From JBFWRK01 sp050248955 (GTDB lineage: Bacteria; Actinomycetota; Acidimicrobiia; Acidimicrobiales; Ilumatobacteraceae), in contig JBFWRK010000021.1 in the NCBI GenBank assembly GCA_050248955.1, forward strand, positions 1 to 64,000: DNA of 64,000 nucleotides, read 5' to 3'. Below the pieces are notes generated by a model, which was not told the origin of the DNA, ran no database searches, and saw nothing but the letters and a program-made list of their open reading frames with translations. Below, piece by piece: positions 39,888-47,765 of this stretch. A program made the position numbers and the translations under genes. The stretch's first letter is position 1. Every line of letters starts with the position of its first letter.

Positions 39888-40371
39888 CGCTCCAGTCGCG
39901 CCGCGCCACGGGCTCCTTGTCGCTCCACGGGAAGTTGATCCACTTGTCGGTGAGCTTCCACGCGTACTCGCACTTCTCGACCGACCACGGCTTCTCGTAG
40001 AGCACGGCGCAGCGCACCTCGGCCACCTTGCCGAGGCAGAAGTCCTTCACCAGCGCGAGGGTCTTACCGGTGTCGGCCACGTCGTCGGCGATGAGGATCC
40101 GCGCCTCTTCGAGGTCGACCAGATCAGGCGTGGGCGGGAGGATCATCGGGACCTCCAACCGCTCGTCGACACCGGTGTAGAACTCGACGTTCATCGTGTA
40201 GAGGTTCTTGACCGACAAGGCGTAGCCGAGTGCCCCGGCGATCAGCAGCCCGCCGCGTGCGATCGCCAGGATGATGTCGGGCTCGAAGCCGTCGTCCGCG
40301 ATGCGCTGGGCGAGGTCGCGCGACGCGTCGCCGAACGACTGCCAGCTCATGATCTCGCGATCCTCGGACAA
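39874..40371 (-). CDS. Xanthine/hypoxanthine-type phosphoribosyltransferase
   Basis: The 165-residue protein has the type I PRT fold, with the PRPP loop ILIADDVADTGKTL (residues 92-105) and a substrate hood near GGLLIAGALGYALS. The C-terminal tract WINFPWSDKEP is the pattern of Gpt-like (xanthine-guanine) salvage enzymes, where Trp/Phe stacks on the base. It converts a free purine plus PRPP to the nucleotide. The start is TTG at 40371 with AGAGGAGG seven bases upstream; the ATG at 40350 has no such site. It lies 91 bases downstream of the xanthine-dehydrogenase-type operon on the same strand, so salvage and oxidation of the same bases may be co-controlled. Confidence 0.87.
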   Translation of the reverse strand: MSEDREIMSWQSFGDASRDLAQRIADDGFEPDIILAIARGGLLIAGALGYALSVKNLYTMNVEFYTGVDERLEVPMILPPTPDLVDLEEARILIADDVADTGKTLALVKDFCLGKVAEVRCAVLYEKPWSVEKCEYAWKLTDKWINFPWSDKEPVARRDWSVKDA

Positions 40372-40462
40372 GTGATGCCTCCTCTATCGACAGTAGGCCG
40401 ACGCTAGATGATCGATGCGTCGCGCGCCGCAGGCCCGGGGAGTCGCGACGCTGACCAGGGGT

Positions 40463-42751
40463 TCAACCGAACGCGATGTCGAACGGTCGCACGGGGGTCC
40501 GATCGAGATCTCGCCCGATGGCGTTGCAGATCGCGTTCACCACGGCCGGCGTGGACGAGATGCACGGTGGCTCACCGACCCCCTTCGCGCCGAGCGGCGC
40601 CTGTGGGTCGGGTTCCTCGATCAGGGTCGCGAGGACATCGGGCATGTCGAGCGTCGTCGGCAAGAGGTAATCGGTGAAGCTCGGGTTCCGGACCTTGCCG
40701 TCCTGCAGGATGATCTCCTCCATCACCGCGAGCCCGACCCCCTGGGCGATGCCACCCTCGATCTGGCCGAGCACGGAGAGCGGGTTGAGTGCGACACCGA
40801 CATCTTGCGCCGTGGCGACCTGCACGACCTTCACGAGGCCGAGCTCGAGGTCGACGTCGACGACCGCACGATGGGCGACGAACGCGAATGCGACGTGGCA
40901 CTTGCCCTGCCCGTCCGCGTCGAGCTCGCCCGTCGGGCGGTGGCGGAACTCGACGGTCTCGTCGAAGACGACAGCCGCGGTCGCGTCGGCGACGGAGACC
41001 CGCCGCGACGGATCCATCGTGTCGACGACCTCGACCCCGTCGATCTGCAAGCGCAACGGATCGACACCCCACATCCCGCCCACGTGCTCGAACAACAGTT
41101 CGCGCACGCTGCGACACGCGGCATCGACGGCGCCACCGCTCATCCACGTCTGACGTGATGCCGACGTCGATCCCGCGGAGCCGATGCGGGTCGTGATCGG
41201 TTCGAGCACCACGTCGTCGACCCCGAGGATCGTGCGCGCGATCTGCGGAGCGATCGTCACGAAGCCCTGCCCGACCTCGGACGTGGCGAACTCGAGCGTG
41301 ACCACGCCGGCCGCCAGCCGGCAGCGGGCGGTCGAGAAGTCGTCGAACGCCTCGGAATACATGAGGTTCTTGATCGCGACGCCCCAGCCGACCCCGCGCC
41401 TGATGTGCGATCGGTCCGCGGTGAGGCCGGCAGCACCCGGGAGGCGCATCGGGTCGCCGTCGAGCCCGCCGACCGGCTCCGCGGGCATCGGCAGCGCCGC
41501 CGTCGCGCGGATGCAGCGCGCAACAGGAGCGACGCTCTCGACCGGCTGGCCGGTGATGAGCAGATCACCGGTCTCCATCGCGTTGCGCAGCCGCACTTCG
41601 ACAGGGTCGAGACCGAGCGCAGCCGCGAGCTTGTCCATCTGGCGCTCGTGCGCAAAGCAGGCTTGCACGACACCGAAGCCGCGCATCGCGCCGCACGGCA
41701 GGTTGTTGGTGCGCACCGCCCAACCGTCGACGACGGCGTTCGCACACTTGTACGGACCTTGCGTGTGCGTGACTGCGTTGATCAGCACAGCGGACGATGT
41801 CGACGCGTAGGCACCCCCGTCGAACACCATCCGGGACTCGATCTTCACGATCCGCCCATCCCGCGTCGCGTGGTGCCGGATGTGGATGCGGCACGGATGC
41901 CGGTGCACGTGGCCGAGGAAGCTCTCCTCGCGGTTGTAGTGCACCCGCACCGGCCGTCCGGTGCGCAACGCGAGCAGGCACGTGTGGACCTGCAGGCTGA
42001 TGTCCTCGCGGGCGCCGAACGCGCCGCCGACACCACCGAGCACGAGGCGAACGTTCTCCTCCGGCAAGCCGAGGCAGGCGGCGAGCTGCTTGCGGTCCTC
42101 GTGCAGCCACTGCGTCGCGATGTAGAGCTCGACGCCGTCGCCCCCCGGTTCGGGGAGCGCGAGCGCCGCTTCGAGCCCGAGGAACGCCTGGTCCTGCATG
42201 CCGAGCTCGTAGTCACCCTCGACGACCACGTCGCCGACGACGGACTGGTCGCCGCGCACGATCCGCTGGTGGCGGATCACGTTGCCATCGGGGTGGATCG
42301 GCGGGTGCGAGCCGTCGATCGCGCGCTCGGGGTCGATCAGCGGTCCGAGCTCCTCGTACTCGACGACGATGGCCGCGAGCGCGCGGCGGCAGGTCTCCGG
42401 ATGGTCGGCGGCGACCGCCGCGATCGGCTCGCCGACGTAGCGCACGACGTCACGGGCGAAGACCGGCTGGTCCTGCGAGATCAGCCCGTAGGTCGCTCGA
42501 CCGGGCACGTCGTCGGCGGTGATGACGGTCTCGACACCGGCGATCCGCCATGCCGGGGACACGTCGATGCTGACGATGCGGGCATGGGGATGCGGAGAGC
42601 GCAACGTCGCTCCCCACAGGAAGCCGTCCGCATGCAGGTCGGAGGAGAACGCGAACGTGCCCTGCACCTTCGGAACGCCGTCCGGCCGGGCAGGGCTGTC
42701 ACCGATCCGGCCGGGCCGCGTGCCGTCACGGGTGATGATGCTCTCGGTCAT
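40463..42751 (-). CDS. Xanthine-dehydrogenase-type molybdopterin subunit (PucD-like)
   Basis: The 762-residue subunit holds the molybdenum cofactor and the active site. The MPT motif GGVGGAFGAREDIS is near residue 240. AMRGFGVVQACFAHE is typical of this family. The catalytic Glu base is in GAKGVGEPPC (about E727). The NREESFLGHVHRHP region and overall order match the Bacillus/actinobacterial PucD-type xanthine dehydrogenase more than CO dehydrogenase, whose AYRCSFR loop is absent. It oxidises a carbon next to ring nitrogen, producing urate if the substrate is xanthine. The ATG overlaps the stop of the 2Fe-2S subunit gene (ATGA). A nicotinate- or isoquinoline-type substrate is possible but less likely. 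Confidence 0.88.
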   Translation of the reverse strand: MTESIITRDGTRPGRIGDSPARPDGVPKVQGTFAFSSDLHADGFLWGATLRSPHPHARIVSIDVSPAWRIAGVETVITADDVPGRATYGLISQDQPVFARDVVRYVGEPIAAVAADHPETCRRALAAIVVEYEELGPLIDPERAIDGSHPPIHPDGNVIRHQRIVRGDQSVVGDVVVEGDYELGMQDQAFLGLEAALALPEPGGDGVELYIATQWLHEDRKQLAACLGLPEENVRLVLGGVGGAFGAREDISLQVHTCLLALRTGRPVRVHYNREESFLGHVHRHPCRIHIRHHATRDGRIVKIESRMVFDGGAYASTSSAVLINAVTHTQGPYKCANAVVDGWAVRTNNLPCGAMRGFGVVQACFAHERQMDKLAAALGLDPVEVRLRNAMETGDLLITGQPVESVAPVARCIRATAALPMPAEPVGGLDGDPMRLPGAAGLTADRSHIRRGVGWGVAIKNLMYSEAFDDFSTARCRLAAGVVTLEFATSEVGQGFVTIAPQIARTILGVDDVVLEPITTRIGSAGSTSASRQTWMSGGAVDAACRSVRELLFEHVGGMWGVDPLRLQIDGVEVVDTMDPSRRVSVADATAAVVFDETVEFRHRPTGELDADGQGKCHVAFAFVAHRAVVDVDLELGLVKVVQVATAQDVGVALNPLSVLGQIEGGIAQGVGLAVMEEIILQDGKVRNPSFTDYLLPTTLDMPDVLATLIEEPDPQAPLGAKGVGEPPCISSTPAVVNAICNAIGRDLDRTPVRPFDIAFG

Positions 42752-43287
42752 CCCTGCTCGCGCTCGGCTGCTCGGGTGACGGCCACGCGCTGCACGGCGT
42801 CGATGATCCGCCCGTACCCGGTGCAGCGGCAGATGTTCCCGGACAGGGCCTCGCGGATGACGAGCTCGGAAGGCTCGGCCGTCTGGTCGAGCAGGTGGTG
42901 CGCTGCCATCACCAGTCCCGGCGTGCAGAACCCGCACTGCACGGCGCCGGCATCGACGAAGGCTTGCTGCACGTCGGTCGGCGCTCCCGGTGAGGCGATC
43001 CCCTCGACGGTCGTCACGTCGCGCCCGGTCACGCTCGCTGCGAGCACGAGGCACGAGCAGACGAGCTCACCGTCGACGAGGACCGAGCACGAGCCGCACT
43101 CGCCCTGCTCACAGGCACCCTTCGCCCCGTACAGCGCGAGCCGCTCGCGCAGGACATAGAGCAGGCTCTCCCCGACCCACGCGTCGCGGACATCGTGATC
43201 CGTGCCGTTGACGCGCAGCCGGTAGTGCTCGGGACTGCCGAGCGGCCCGTCGTGCTCGAGCTCCGGCTCACGACCCTGGTCGGTCAC
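42748..43287 (-). CDS. Molybdenum hydroxylase [2Fe-2S] subunit (PucE-like)
   Basis: The 179-residue protein carries two [2Fe-2S] clusters. A plant-type set C59, C64, C67 and C79 (ACEQGECGSCSVLVDGELVC) is followed by the helical-domain set C118, C121, C153 and C155 (QCGFCTPG and CRCTGYG). It transfers electrons from the Mo centre to FAD. The GTG start at 43287 and the stop at 42748 both overlap neighbours by four bases. All eight cysteines are intact. Confidence 0.93.
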   Translation of the reverse strand: MTDQGREPELEHDGPLGSPEHYRLRVNGTDHDVRDAWVGESLLYVLRERLALYGAKGACEQGECGSCSVLVDGELVCSCLVLAASVTGRDVTTVEGIASPGAPTDVQQAFVDAGAVQCGFCTPGLVMAAHHLLDQTAEPSELVIREALSGNICRCTGYGRIIDAVQRVAVTRAAEREQG

Positions 43288-44129
43288 GGGAACGCCCTCC
43301 GGAGCAGTCGCCTGGCGAGGACGCCGATCGCGTGCCGACGGTACGCAGCGGTCGAACGGTGATCGTCGATCGGGCGGCTCGTCTCCTGCGCGATGTCGCC
43401 GAAGCGCCGGACCGCGTCCTCGTCGAGCGAGCCGGTCGACCAGTCCACGCGTGCAGCAGCAAAGGCCTCGGCATCGTCGCAGCGCAGGATCGTCGGGCCG
43501 ACCGAGCCGAGCGCGAGCCTGATCGACCGTGTCGGTCGGTCGACCGCGAGGCAGGCGCTCGCGGTGGCGATGACCATCGCATTGCGTACACCGACCTTCG
43601 CGTAGCCCTGCCAACCGTCGAGCACGGGCAGTTGGATCTCGGTCACGAGCTCGCCCGGCTGGAGCGCGGTCCGCTTCACGCCGACCATGAACTCGGTGAC
43701 GGGCATCGACCGGCGACCGGAGATCGATCGGACGACGATCGACGCGTCGAGTGCGGCGAGCACGGGCAGTCCGTCGCCGGCCGGCGAGCAGGTGCCGAGG
43801 TTGCCGCCGAGCGTGCCCGTCTGGCGGATCTGCGGCGAGCCCACGGTGCGGCTCGCCTCGGCGAGCGCAGGGACGAGTGCTGCGAGCTCGGGCTGCATCA
43901 AGGCCCTGTAGGTGCATCCGGCGCCGATGACGATGGTGGTGCCGTCGTCGCTCAGCCGCCACGAACGCAGTTCGGGCACCCGGTCGATGGCGACGACGTC
44001 GCCGACCCGCCGATGACCGCTGTTGATCTCGACCATCAGATCCGTGCCGCCGGCGAGCACGGTGGCGTGCGGCCGGTCGGCCAGGGCGTGGAGCGCTTCG
44101 TCGAGGGTCGTCGGGATCAACACGGGCAT
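43284..44129 (-). CDS. Molybdenum hydroxylase FAD subunit (PucC-like)
   Basis: The 281-residue subunit has the family FAD motif VLAGGTDLMVEIN near the N-terminus and the second motif TVGSPQIRQTGTLGGNLGT with the GGN loop that contacts the flavin. A CO_deh_flav_C domain follows (LPVLDGWQGYAKVGVRNAM). It passes electrons from the clusters to NAD+ or another acceptor. I chose the ATG at 44129 because the homology begins there and TAACGT lies ten bases upstream. An in-frame TTG nine codons earlier is open. The gene order FAD, 2Fe-2S, Mo is that of the puc/xdh type. Confidence 0.9.
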   Translation of the reverse strand: MPVLIPTTLDEALHALADRPHATVLAGGTDLMVEINSGHRRVGDVVAIDRVPELRSWRLSDDGTTIVIGAGCTYRALMQPELAALVPALAEASRTVGSPQIRQTGTLGGNLGTCSPAGDGLPVLAALDASIVVRSISGRRSMPVTEFMVGVKRTALQPGELVTEIQLPVLDGWQGYAKVGVRNAMVIATASACLAVDRPTRSIRLALGSVGPTILRCDDAEAFAAARVDWSTGSLDEDAVRRFGDIAQETSRPIDDHRSTAAYRRHAIGVLARRLLRRAFP

Positions 44130-44139
44130 GGGAGATGCC

Positions 44140-44145
44140 ACGTTA
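44140..44145 (-). promoter_or_regulatory. TAACGT box before FAD subunit
   Basis: TAACGT on minus lies ten bases before the ATG at 44129, between the PPK2 stop and the Mo-hydroxylase genes. A separate short-leader start of transcription is possible. Confidence 0.35.
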
Positions 44146-44162
44146 CAAAACGTCAAGGTGCT

Positions 44163-44963
44163 TCAGGTGACCTTCAACCCCTCGAGGCCCGGCTCGGGTT
44201 CCGGGAACTGCGGATCGAGCCGTTCCAACGTCTCCACCAGGAGCTTGGCGACGGCAAGGTCGCGTGCCCACTTCTTGTCGCCGGGCACGACGTGCCACGG
44301 CGCTTCCGCTGTGCTCGTCTCGGCGAACGCCTCCTCGTACGCCTTCGTGTACTCGGGCCAGAGCTTGCGATCGTCGAGGTCGCCGATGCGGAACTTCCAG
44401 CGCTCCTCCGGATCGTCGATGCGATCCTGGAACCGCTCCCGCTGCTCCTCCTTGGACACGTTCAGGTAGATCTTGACGATCGTCGTGCCCTCGTCGCTCA
44501 GCATCCGCTCGAACTCGCGGATGTGGCGGTACCGGCGCCGCCACCGGTCCTTCGGGACGAGTTGCTTGACCCGCACCACGAGCACGTCCTCGTAGTGCGA
44601 ACGGTTGAAGATGCCGATCTCGCCCTTGGCCGGGCACGCCGCGTGGACGCGCCACAGGTAGTCGTGCTCGGCCTCGCTGCCGGCGGGCACCTTGAAGCTC
44701 GTGACCTTCACGCCCGACGGGTTCACGCCGGTGAAGATGTTGCGGATCACGCCGTCCTTGCCGCCGGCATCCCGGGCCTGGAGCACGACGAGCACCGAGC
44801 GGGTGCTCTCGACGTACAGCCGTGTTTGCAGGGCCCGCAACCGCTCGAGCTGCGTGACGAGCTCGAGATTCGCCTCCTCCTTGTCCCATCCGAACGTCTC
44901 GCCCGGTTCGAACGATGAGAGGCGGACGGACGATCCGGGTGGCACGAGGAGTTCGTCGAGCAT
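44163..44963 (-). CDS. Polyphosphate kinase 2 family protein
   Basis: The 266-residue enzyme has the PPK2 P-loop LQARDAGGKDG (about residues 62-71), the Walker B / lid start NRSHYEDVLVVRVK (120-133) and the lid lysines/arginines of PPK2 class I or III (WRRRYRHIREFERML). It transfers phosphate from polyphosphate to a nucleotide (GDP, ADP or AMP). I chose the ATG at 44963 because TACGGT lies six bases upstream. A GTG directly before it (44966) is also open. It is the first gene of the run with the Mo-hydroxylase, 33 bases before its first subunit. A link to purine nucleotide balance is plausible. Confidence 0.9.
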   Translation of the reverse strand: MLDELLVPPGSSVRLSSFEPGETFGWDKEEANLELVTQLERLRALQTRLYVESTRSVLVVLQARDAGGKDGVIRNIFTGVNPSGVKVTSFKVPAGSEAEHDYLWRVHAACPAKGEIGIFNRSHYEDVLVVRVKQLVPKDRWRRRYRHIREFERMLSDEGTTIVKIYLNVSKEEQRERFQDRIDDPEERWKFRIGDLDDRKLWPEYTKAYEEAFAETSTAEAPWHVVPGDKKWARDLAVAKLLVETLERLDPQFPEPEPGLEGLKVT

Positions 44964-44969
44964 CACCCG

Positions 44970-44975
44970 ACCGTA
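44970..44975 (-). promoter_or_regulatory. TACGGT leaderless -10 (PPK2)
   Basis: TACGGT on minus lies six bases before the ATG at 44963 and may drive the run of genes from PPK2 through the Mo-hydroxylase subunits. Confidence 0.5.
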
Positions 44976-45444
44976 CCCCCACCCGCCCCGACCCCTCCGT
45001 CCTTCCGCGCGGCCCTCCCATGCGGCCCGCCCATGCGGGCGGGCATGTCACCCCGCGCCGCTGGGCCCAACGGATTCGCTGACGACTATCGGGAGTTCCG
45101 ACATTGAGCCGACTGTGCTGGTGCGATGTCGTCATCGGAGCGACGAGACCCCAGCCGCGCCGTTTCTCTGCTCATCCGCGTCACCAACCCTGGTCTCTGA
45201 TCGGGCGAGGTCGTTGGATGTCCGGATGGGAGCGGAGAACCGGTGGGGAGTCGTCAGCGAGCAGAGAACCCGGGGAGAGCGGGACGGTGGCCACCCCGGC
45301 CATCGGGCCTTTGTGGCGACCACGTGCGGGACGGAGGGTGACGGGCGGGGTGAACGAGCGGGCGGACAGGGCGGGATCGGCGGACCGGACCGGGCGGACC
45401 GGGTGGCGCGGGCGGGGCGGGCGGGCCGGAGCGGACCAGGTGGG
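44976..45444. other. Gene-poor, G-rich stretch
   Basis: About 470 bases between the divergent run and the DUF5522 gene show no convincing coding frame. They contain a perfect hairpin at 45025-45044 and, from about 45340, runs of gggcggac-like repeats. The composition changes to strongly G-rich on the plus strand near 45240-45440. Confidence 0.6.
45025..45044. repeat. Perfect 8-bp GC hairpin
   Basis: GCCCGCCC, loop ATGC, GGGCGGGC. It stands about 50 bases upstream of the PPK2 promoter and could act as a terminator or a protein-binding site. Confidence 0.6.
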
Positions 45445-45669
45445 TTACTGGTAGGGGCAGTGGCGGCAGCCGGATCGGCAGCAGACGCCGCGGTCGGCGA
45501 GGTAGACGGCGGTCATCACGCTCAGGCCCGTGACCGGGTCGCGATATGCGCTGAGGCCGGCGGCGACGGCCCGTCGATGCGCGTCCAGGATCTCTCCCCG
45601 CCGCGGGTGGCGCGGATCAAAACGGTCGCTGCGCGGCTCGTCGAGGAAGCCCTCACGCAGCTCGTCCAT
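45445..45669 (-). CDS. DUF5522 family small Cys-rich protein
   Basis: The 74-residue protein has the DUF5522 signature. DPRHPRRGEILDAHRRAVAA comes first, then the C-terminal VYLADRGVCCRSGCRHCPYQ, in which four cysteines (CC, SGC, HC) and the final CPY are diagnostic. The cysteine arrangement could bind zinc or an Fe-S cluster. No function is established for this family. I chose the ATG at 45669; the one at 45681 is also open. It diverges from the peptide importer operon. Confidence 0.8.
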   Translation of the reverse strand: MDELREGFLDEPRSDRFDPRHPRRGEILDAHRRAVAAGLSAYRDPVTGLSVMTAVYLADRGVCCRSGCRHCPYQ

Positions 45670-45739
45670 GGCCCCGATCATGGCCCGACAACTGCCCGAT
45701 GCCTCCCGAAAGAGGGTCTGACCAGCACCGCGCGCTCCG

Positions 45740-45770
45740 TTGACACTCTGTCGACAACGCCTGCTACGGT
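45740..45770 (+). promoter_or_regulatory. Putative promoter of peptide importer operon
   Basis: TTGACA (45740-45745) and TACGGT (45765-45770), 19 bases apart, lie 80-110 bases upstream of the binding-protein gene. A perfect palindrome TGTCGACA (45749-45756) sits in the spacer and could be an operator. The spacing is slightly long. Confidence 0.45.
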
Positions 45771-45849
45771 TCCTCCACCGGCTGTGTCGGCGGTCACGTC
45801 TGCACGAATCTTGGGGAGCCGGCAACCACACGAGACAGGGGGAACACTG

Positions 45850-47679
45850 GTGCAACCTACGCATCGAACTGCCCGGCGGAGGCCCGGCATGATGTTCGTC
45901 GCCGCACTGGCAGCGTTCGGCTTGATCGCCGGCGCGTGCGGTGACAAGAAGGACGACGCCGAGACGGCGCCATCGGGTACCGAGGCCGAATCCGGTACCG
46001 AGACCACGGTCGGCGACGGCGCAGCCGACACCACTGCCGCTCCCGAGGAGGAGGCCACGACGACGGCCGCGCCCGAGGCAGCGCCGACGATCGGCGGGAA
46101 GCTGATCGTCGCCGGCGAGGCCGAGGTTGCCAACCCGTGGACGCCTGCGCAGATGCAGTGCGACTCCTACTGCCAGATGCGCGCCCGCACGTTCTTCGAT
46201 CCACTGGTCGTCGTCGACCAGGACCTGCAGCCGCAGCCGTTCCTCGCCGAGAGCGTGACCCCGAACGACGACTTCACCGAATGGACCGTGAAGCTCCGCG
46301 AGGGCATCACCTTCCACGACGGCCTCCCGCTCGACGCCGACGCCGCGATCAAGAACCTCAGGGCGACCGGTGGCGGGCTGCTCGTCGCCGCCGCGGTGAA
46401 GGACGTCGCGCAGGTGCCCACGGCCGCCGACCCGACGAAGAAGGAGCTCAAGATCGAGAAGGTCGACGATCTCACGTTCACGATCTTCATGGGCAAGGAC
46501 GGCAACCCGGACCAGCCCCTCTCGTGGCCGCTGTTCGCGTACTACCTGGGTGGTCAGCTCGGCTTCATGGCGTCACCAGCGTGGCTCGACGCCGTCGCCG
46601 CCGGCACGGGCAAGCCTGACCAGCCCGTCGGCACGGGTCCGTTCGTGTTCGACAGCTACGCCCCGGGCGACAAGCTCGTGGTGAAGAAGAACCCGAGCTA
46701 CTGGCTGACGGATGCCGACGGGAACACGCTGCCGTACCTCGACGAGATCGAGTTCCGGGTCATTCCCGACTCGCAGACCCGCGGCGACGCACTGCGCGCT
46801 GGTGACGTGAACATGATCGCCACATCGGACGCGTCGGTGATCGCCGACTTCCAGGATGCGGCCGAGTTCCCGATCGTCGAGCAGAGCGAGTACGGCGAGA
46901 CGAGCTACACGATGCTGCACCTCTCGAAGGCCGGCCCGCTGCAGGACCAGCGGGTGCGCTGCGCGCTCGATCAGGCGATCGACAAGGTCGATCTGATCGA
47001 CACGGTCGCCGGCGGCATCGTCGATCCGGCCAACGGCCCGTTCTCACCCGGGCAGGAGGGCTACCTCGAGGACAATGGCGAGCTGCCCTACGACCCGGAC
47101 GCGGCGAAGGCGGCGATCGACGAGTACGAGGCCGAGACCGGCACGCAGGTGTCGATCATCTACTCGACCACGACCGCCAACACGTCGCTGCTCACCGCTC
47201 AGTACGTCCAGGATGCATGGGCGCAGATCGGCGTCGACACCGAGATCGCCCAGATCGAGCAGTCGAAGCTGATCAACAACGCGCTGTTCGGCGATCCGGC
47301 CTTCGACGCCTTCGGTTGGCGCAACCACGCCGGTCTGTTCGTCGACCAGCAGTACTTCTGGTGGCACGGCTCGGCGGCGACCCCGGACGGTGGTCTGGCG
47401 CTGAACTTCGGCCGTCTGAACGATCCGGTCATCAACGACCTGCTCGACCAGTCGCGTGTCGAGGCCGACGCCGACGCCCGTCGCGGCATCGCCGAGGAGA
47501 TCAACAAGCAGTTCGCGAAGGAGTGCTGGATCCTGCCCGCCTGGTACACGAAGTGGGGTGTCATCCACGACGGCGTGGGCGGCATCGGCAACAGCCCGCT
47601 GCCCGACGGTGGCACGATGCGAGACGGCGCCGGCTTCCCCGGTCAGGTCTGGCTGACGGCCGCCTTCCTCGCTTCCTGA
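45850..47679 (+). CDS. Dipeptide/oligopeptide-type solute-binding lipoprotein
   Basis: The 609-residue precursor has a signal peptide with lipobox LIAGAC (Cys about 30) and a Thr/Glu/Ala-rich linker to about residue 77. An SBP_bac_5 domain follows, with the landmarks LAESVTPNDDFTEWTVKLRE, GITFHDGLPLDADAAIKNL and PVGTGPFVFDSYAPGDKLVV. It captures peptides or similar ligands, such as nickel or opine-like compounds, for the permeases downstream. The start is GTG at 45850 with AGGGGGAA seven bases upstream. A methionine at residue 14-15 lacks such a site. A 41-base hairpin follows the stop. Confidence 0.92.
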   Translation: MQPTHRTARRRPGMMFVAALAAFGLIAGACGDKKDDAETAPSGTEAESGTETTVGDGAADTTAAPEEEATTTAAPEAAPTIGGKLIVAGEAEVANPWTPAQMQCDSYCQMRARTFFDPLVVVDQDLQPQPFLAESVTPNDDFTEWTVKLREGITFHDGLPLDADAAIKNLRATGGGLLVAAAVKDVAQVPTAADPTKKELKIEKVDDLTFTIFMGKDGNPDQPLSWPLFAYYLGGQLGFMASPAWLDAVAAGTGKPDQPVGTGPFVFDSYAPGDKLVVKKNPSYWLTDADGNTLPYLDEIEFRVIPDSQTRGDALRAGDVNMIATSDASVIADFQDAAEFPIVEQSEYGETSYTMLHLSKAGPLQDQRVRCALDQAIDKVDLIDTVAGGIVDPANGPFSPGQEGYLEDNGELPYDPDAAKAAIDEYEAETGTQVSIIYSTTTANTSLLTAQYVQDAWAQIGVDTEIAQIEQSKLINNALFGDPAFDAFGWRNHAGLFVDQQYFWWHGSAATPDGGLALNFGRLNDPVINDLLDQSRVEADADARRGIAEEINKQFAKECWILPAWYTKWGVIHDGVGGIGNSPLPDGGTMRDGAGFPGQVWLTAAFLAS

Positions 47680-47688
47680 CATCACCCT

Positions 47689-47729
47689 CGACGGGGTGGG
47701 TCGTTCCTCGTGAGCGCCCCACCCCGTCG
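47689..47729 (+). terminator. Intra-operon hairpin after binding-protein gene
   Basis: CGACGGGGTGGG (47689-47700) pairs perfectly with CCCACCCCGTCG (47718-47729) around a 17-base loop. It lies between the binding-protein and permease genes. Such hairpins usually protect the upstream transcript and lower read-through, so that binding protein is made in excess over permease. Confidence 0.65.
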
Positions 47730-47765
47730 GCAACCACCCTCATCGCGCTCCTAAGGATGTGAGTC

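Noticed and set aside
40463..42751. Assignment as CO dehydrogenase large subunit
   Set aside because: The AYRCSFR-type active-site loop is not present; motifs are of the PucD/xanthine dehydrogenase type.
45104..45454. Small open frame on plus in the G-rich gap
   Set aside because: No start signal or domain; Arg/Gly-rich translation of a G-rich repeat.
44692..45849. N-terminal extension of the peptide-binding protein frame
   Set aside because: The GTG at 45850 has an SD and is followed by a proper lipoprotein signal. The upstream frame is antisense to PPK2 and low-complexity.
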